A stretch of 64,000 nucleotides of DNA from Membranipora membranacea (Eukaryota; Bryozoa; Gymnolaemata; Cheilostomatida; Membraniporidae): positions 18,758,283 to 18,822,282 of the forward strand of contig OU612066.1 of NCBI GenBank assembly GCA_914767715.1, in the 5' to 3' direction. Each line of letters begins with the position of its first letter. Position 1 is the first letter of the stretch. The notes beneath the pieces were generated by a model. That model was not told the DNA's origin and ran no database searches. It worked only from the letters and a program-made list of their open reading frames with translations. Of this stretch, positions 59,942-64,000 are shown in pieces. The translations under genes were made by a program, and so were the position numbers.

Positions 59942-62900
59942 CTACACCTCCTGAACTGTCCATAAGTCTGATATATCACTAGTCTCCCATGAGAGTAGTT
60001 TAGATGCAGGTATGTGATTTACTGGTACAATCACCTCGCCACTTAACTCCTTCTGCTTAGTCTTCTTTGATTTCTTCACTTCTTTTGTCATCAACTAAAA
60101 CACACATGTACATAATGCTAAGAATATCTCGGTGATGTGACGTTAGGTAGGATTCTGATCTTCAGCCTTATGCTTCTATGTTCACAATAGGAATTTCACC
60201 ATCAAAATGGTAAATTATAATGCAGCTCTCTTACGTGAAACAAACGCAAAGAATGAGATGGTAATAACAACTTGTATGTCCAATTCACAGGTATAGGGTC
60301 GACAGTTGTCTGTCGATTAGTCAATGGGAGAATTGTGTAGATTAGATTTGAGGTTGTGAGAAAAAAATGACAAATGAAGGTGGGTGAATTCTTGGTTAAG
60401 TGATGATCTAAGGCTGGTGCTGAGTCTAGGGACAGTGTAGTATCACCATTATTATTATTTTTATGTAGGATTGATTCAAATCTGACTGTACACTGTACTT
60501 ATGCTACTGAACTGATAAAATTAGAGGAAAGATTTAAAATTATCAAAATCTTTACTGCCTGCTAAAAGTCCAGAAAATTTTGGCAATATTGACATAGTAG
60601 TTACACCAAGGGGTAACAGTACTTATTACACGAACAGTAATTGGTTACACAAAGGACTAGATGCATAAATTAAACCTTTTTATTCCGTAGCTTTCACCAA
60701 GGTCATTGGTTTCACATGTTAGTAATAGTCAATATATTTATATCAATCGATCACAGTCCCCTATACTTAGAGAAAATGGAAGCTAACCTCTTCATGAGTC
60801 AGTTCTAGTAGGCTGTCCAATAAACTCTCAGTATGAGGTAGAGGTTTATCCAGTCTTCTTGCTTGAGAAGCTACGCTATGGTGCCAGTGCTTCTGTAAGG
60901 ACTGAAAAAAATGTTTGATTGATACGTTGGTAGTGTGAAGTGACAACCCCATTGACAAGACAATTTAGATGGATGGACAATGGACAAACTTGTCATACAC
61001 CAAGGTAATAGTAATATCATATTTATGTCGAATAGTATGCTAATAGTTAGCTAGTAGCATAAACATATAAAGTATTTATATGTTTATGGCTAGTAGTTGG
61101 ATAAAAAAAGTGAAAAAGACTCACCTTGATTTCCCACAGAGAACTCTGCATTGCTCTACATTTACTCATATCAGTCTCATCGGCATTGTAAGGGTCAGTC
61201 TGAAGGTCACAGTCAGTATCTCGATGAGCCAGACCTCTACATGTGTCATGTCGCACTAATAAGTTTATAATCAGCTCTATGACTAGCATAGCACCTTGTG
61301 GGGGCGCTGTTAATGCCATTCTGGACAGTTTCTTAATAAACGCTGCCACAGTGAATGTCGGTAGTAATCTAAAAAGGGAAATTTGGTCACCAATTACATC
61401 AAATGCACATTTTGGAGCATAAAAACTCGTAATGTTGGTCCATTTAATTTACATATAGTTTTTTTAAAATGATAAAAAATACAATGGGGTGATGGAAATG
61501 AATACAAACAAGCTACTCACAATGATCTGAGAAACAGATCGAGAAGATGGAAGAATCTGGCCTTGTACTTAGCAGAGAATATCTCGTTTCCCATGATATT
61601 GTAAAGTTTATTGTAGAAGTCTGGATATTCTAAGTTGTAGCTGTTCATTAACACAAACAAACCATTCAAAGCCATCAAACTGACAGCTCCACCTGAAGAG
61701 AGATCAAGAGAGAGAGAGAGAGATCAAAACTAACACAGTAATCGACAAAAAACCTGGACTGTATATGGTGTCATGTCTAAGTTTATTATTATGTCTATGG
61801 CAATTTCATTCTTAGCCGACAATGATATCACCATTCCATAACGGTGAATAAATAGACCAATTCTTAATCCTACAGCAATTGCAATGAACAGTTGGTAAAT
61901 GAATAGACAGTTTTCTGAGCGCTTATTTATGCCTCAATTCGGATTTGTCCTCTCTCCAGTTTGGTACTTTTAACCCACGCCGCATAGGAGAAACCTGCTG
62001 AAAGAGGTTTATATTGAAAACCGCTAATGTTAGGATAAAACGATTTTTGATTCAGAGTCAGCACTATTGAAAACCTTGTGAGACAGGGTTTCCAAATCAT
62101 TGGAGGCTTGAATGTTGATAAATCTTAATTTTAGTAATGAAACTCATGAAATATTCTGCCAAATTGTCCGCAAAACAGGCGGAAAATGCTATAACTGACT
62201 ATCCAAATACTAAAATTTCTTCCCAAACTATGTCCATATGAGTTTGCAATCTTGCAGATTCTGAATCAAAAATAATTTTTATCCTATTATAAGCGGTTAT
62301 ATGCGGCGTGGGTTAAAAGTACCAAACTGGAGAGAAGACAACTCCAAATTGAGGCCTAAATCAGAGCTCAGAAAACTGTCTAATTAATCAACACATAATA
62401 ATGTAATCAACACATACCGTGATCATAGCATGTGACAAGCCAGTCTGACATAATCAGCGGGTCATCGAGATATGGTAAAACTTTGTCTGGTAGAGATATC
62501 AATATCTTCTTGTATATAGACCCTGTTAACTGTGATGGAAGAATGCATAAACAGGATGTCAAAACAAAGGAATGAAAAAAGAACTTAAACAACTGGATGT
62601 ACAGTAGTTTGTGTTAGTGTAAAGTAATAAGTGAGCTAGCTTTCTTTTGCTCAGCATAGGAGAAAATTTTATTGTCTTTGCAGTTAGACATGGGGTGTTT
62701 TTGTCTGAGAGTATGATTTATTTGTTCTGTAAAGCACCAATAACAGCAGGAAATAACCACCTGCCTTTTTCTTGACGAAAGATATCCAGAGTTTACTGTA
62801 AAGCGCTCGCTGAGATTTGATACCAGTGATAGATGATGGTGCTGAAATCATAAAATACCATTTTGAGGGGAAAATCACCATATTTTTTCTCAATTATCAT

Positions 62901-63985
62901 TTGCATGTTTGTGCATGATATACACAATTGTAAAAGTTTTCCAACATAACAACACTCAAAAGCAATGCTTGATTGTCGATCATACCTAGTTGAGTGGGTG
63001 GTAGTGGCATACCATCATTAGCGAAATGCCGCCAAGGCATACTCAACAATGTCAATTGACCATAATAATACATCGTAGACTATGCCGGCAATTTGATTCC
63101 AACCAAACTATAAAATGTTTGCATGCATGAAATATTAGCTTCATACCCGTGCTGGTGGAGACATACATATTTCCCAATTTATCTGCGCCGCTTGGTAATG
63201 TAAGAATGAGCATTCCAGCTAAGATATTATTGAGCTCAGTCTCCAAGTTTGATTTATCCTCAGAATCATCAGATGATGCTTGAACCTATTAAACAGTACC
63301 CATAAATATACAGGTGAAGCATTACAAACGTTTGTAGAGTTATAGAATAGGAAAGAAGATGCAAACCACTGCAATGTCTTCAGTCTTATTATTGCCATAT
63401 TACACAGTCTATTCATAGATGCGAGGTTTACCAAAGGAACAATTCTTGTTGTTGAAACTGTAGTAGACTAGTATTGCCACAACAAGTTTTGATTTGTCAT
63501 CCTTTAATTGGCTTACAACCACTATCTAAGCCTGGAATAAAGTGAAACGGCTTAAATTTTGACATTTCTTATAAAAATATATAAATAAATATTCCAAGTT
63601 TACCTCTTTAATGGTATTCTGTATGAATCTCATATAGTGATATCTTATATCATCATACTCTAAGTATTCCTGAAACCTCTTCAGTAAATCTTCATTATCC
63701 TCCTTATTGCTTACCAGTGATGCTATTACTCTCTGCAATAATATTTTAGTGACGAGGCAAAGTGAATATTTAGATATTGATGAGGATTTATCATCCCTTT
63801 GATCAAGTTGTTCAGACTTTTGTCACAATCCGGTGATAGATGGGACAAACCCTTGTTCATATACAATTTAAACATTGAAGCACACAAGTGTTGGATTTGA
63901 CGCGTCGACCTGCCGTCAACTCAGAACAGATATTTACCATAGGATTTTGAGTGAGTAAGCTCCCAACTTCAGACATGCAATGGCG
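59942..63985 (-). CDS. NOC4L: Nucleolar complex protein 4 homologue (NOC4L), C-terminal part (5' end outside window)
   Basis: NOC4 belongs to the CBF/MAK21 family and works with NOP14 in small-subunit processome assembly and 40S maturation in the nucleolus. Exons in transcript order: 63985-63938, 63732-63604, 63285-63147, 62841-62761, 62522-62418, 61692-61521, 61368-61125, 60901-60788, 60094-59942; phases agree and 394 codons plus stop are present. Diagnostic segments: RHCMSEVGSLLTQNPM; LLKRFQEYLEYDDIRYHYM; QRALYSKLWISFVKKK; GGAVSLMALNGLFVLM; YNLEYPDFYNKLYNIM; AKYKARFFHLLDLFL; AAFIKKLSRMALTAPP; and LAHRDTDC followed by TDPYNADETD and MQSSLWEIK, the most characteristic CBF-domain block. The tail is Lys-rich (KEVKKSKKTKQKE) and ends SDLWTVQEV. 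The 63985 exon start is set by an in-frame TGA at 63997-63995; its acceptor has a weak pyrimidine tract. A block seen in vertebrate NOC4L after the first exon is not found here. Confidence 0.9.
61904..62382. mobile_element. TA-flanked foldback MITE inside a NOC4L intron
   Basis: TA at 61904-61905 and 62381-62382 flank a 475-bp element. Both ends read inward GACAGTTTTCTGAGC and stay alike for about 80 nt (CTCTCCAGTTTGGTACTTTT, then AACCCACGCCGCAT). Weaker pairing continues further in (GATTTTTGATTCAGA against TCTGAATCAAAAAT). TA duplication and long TIRs suggest a Tc1/mariner-type non-autonomous element. It lies wholly within the intron between the exons starting at 62522 and 61692. Confidence 0.85.
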
Positions 63986-64000
63986 CTCAACGAGTCACAT

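Noticed and set aside
1-64000. CRISPR arrays, bacterial operons, phage or toxin genes
   Set aside because: No regularly spaced repeats with unique spacers, no polycistronic gene order; all genes are intron-containing animal genes or animal transposons.

Overview
This is nuclear DNA of a multicellular animal. Coding sequence is split into many short exons with GT-AG introns, and the genes are eukaryotic: a collagen prolyl 4-hydroxylase, an LSH/HELLS chromatin remodeller, cytosolic NADP-isocitrate dehydrogenase, eEF1A, an Mpv17-family membrane protein and the nucleolar factor NOC4L. The collagen hydroxylase argues for Metazoa. AT-rich introns, long poly-G/poly-C runs, non-LTR retrotransposon remnants and many foldback DNA elements suggest a marine invertebrate. 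A sponge or other early-branching animal is possible, but the sequence alone does not settle this. There are no bacterial operons, CRISPR arrays or rRNA genes. Almost every ORF over 60 codons that I did not list is a chance reading frame; exons were rebuilt by hand from splice sites, phase and protein-family similarity.

Layout, left to right. (1) 560-4440, minus: N-terminal 342 codons of HELLS/LSH; the rest lies left of the window. (2) 5489-17284, plus: complete prolyl 4-hydroxylase alpha subunit (537 aa), divergent from HELLS, with two pairs of apparently mutually exclusive exons. (3) 18743-25577, minus: complete NADP-IDH (413 aa), tail to tail with P4HA. (4) 25.6-36.8 kb: intergenic, with a LINE fragment, foldback elements, a TTAA-flanked element and palindromes. 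(5) 36846-39853, minus: eEF1A (469 aa) with a recognisable TATA box, 5'-TOP start and 5'UTR intron. (6) 39.9-43.8 kb: intergenic with two small inverted-repeat elements. (7) 43807-49170, minus: Mpv17/PMP22-family protein (190 aa). (8) 49.2-59.9 kb: a repeat-rich block holding a tRNA-derived SINE, a series of long hairpins, a TTAA MITE, two LINE fragments and a hAT-like element with an 8-bp target duplication that contains two SINE copies. (9) 59942-63985, minus: C-terminal 394 codons of NOC4L, with a TA-flanked MITE in one intron.

The genes are mostly unrelated housekeeping loci. One possible link is that IDH makes 2-oxoglutarate, the co-substrate of prolyl 4-hydroxylase, but adjacency may be chance. 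The most interesting observation is in P4HA: exons 4a/4b (161 nt each, same phases, inclusion of both breaks the frame) encode alternative peptide-substrate-binding segments, and exons 12a/12b (66 nt each) encode alternative segments next to the catalytic His-X-Asp. Together they could give four enzyme isoforms.
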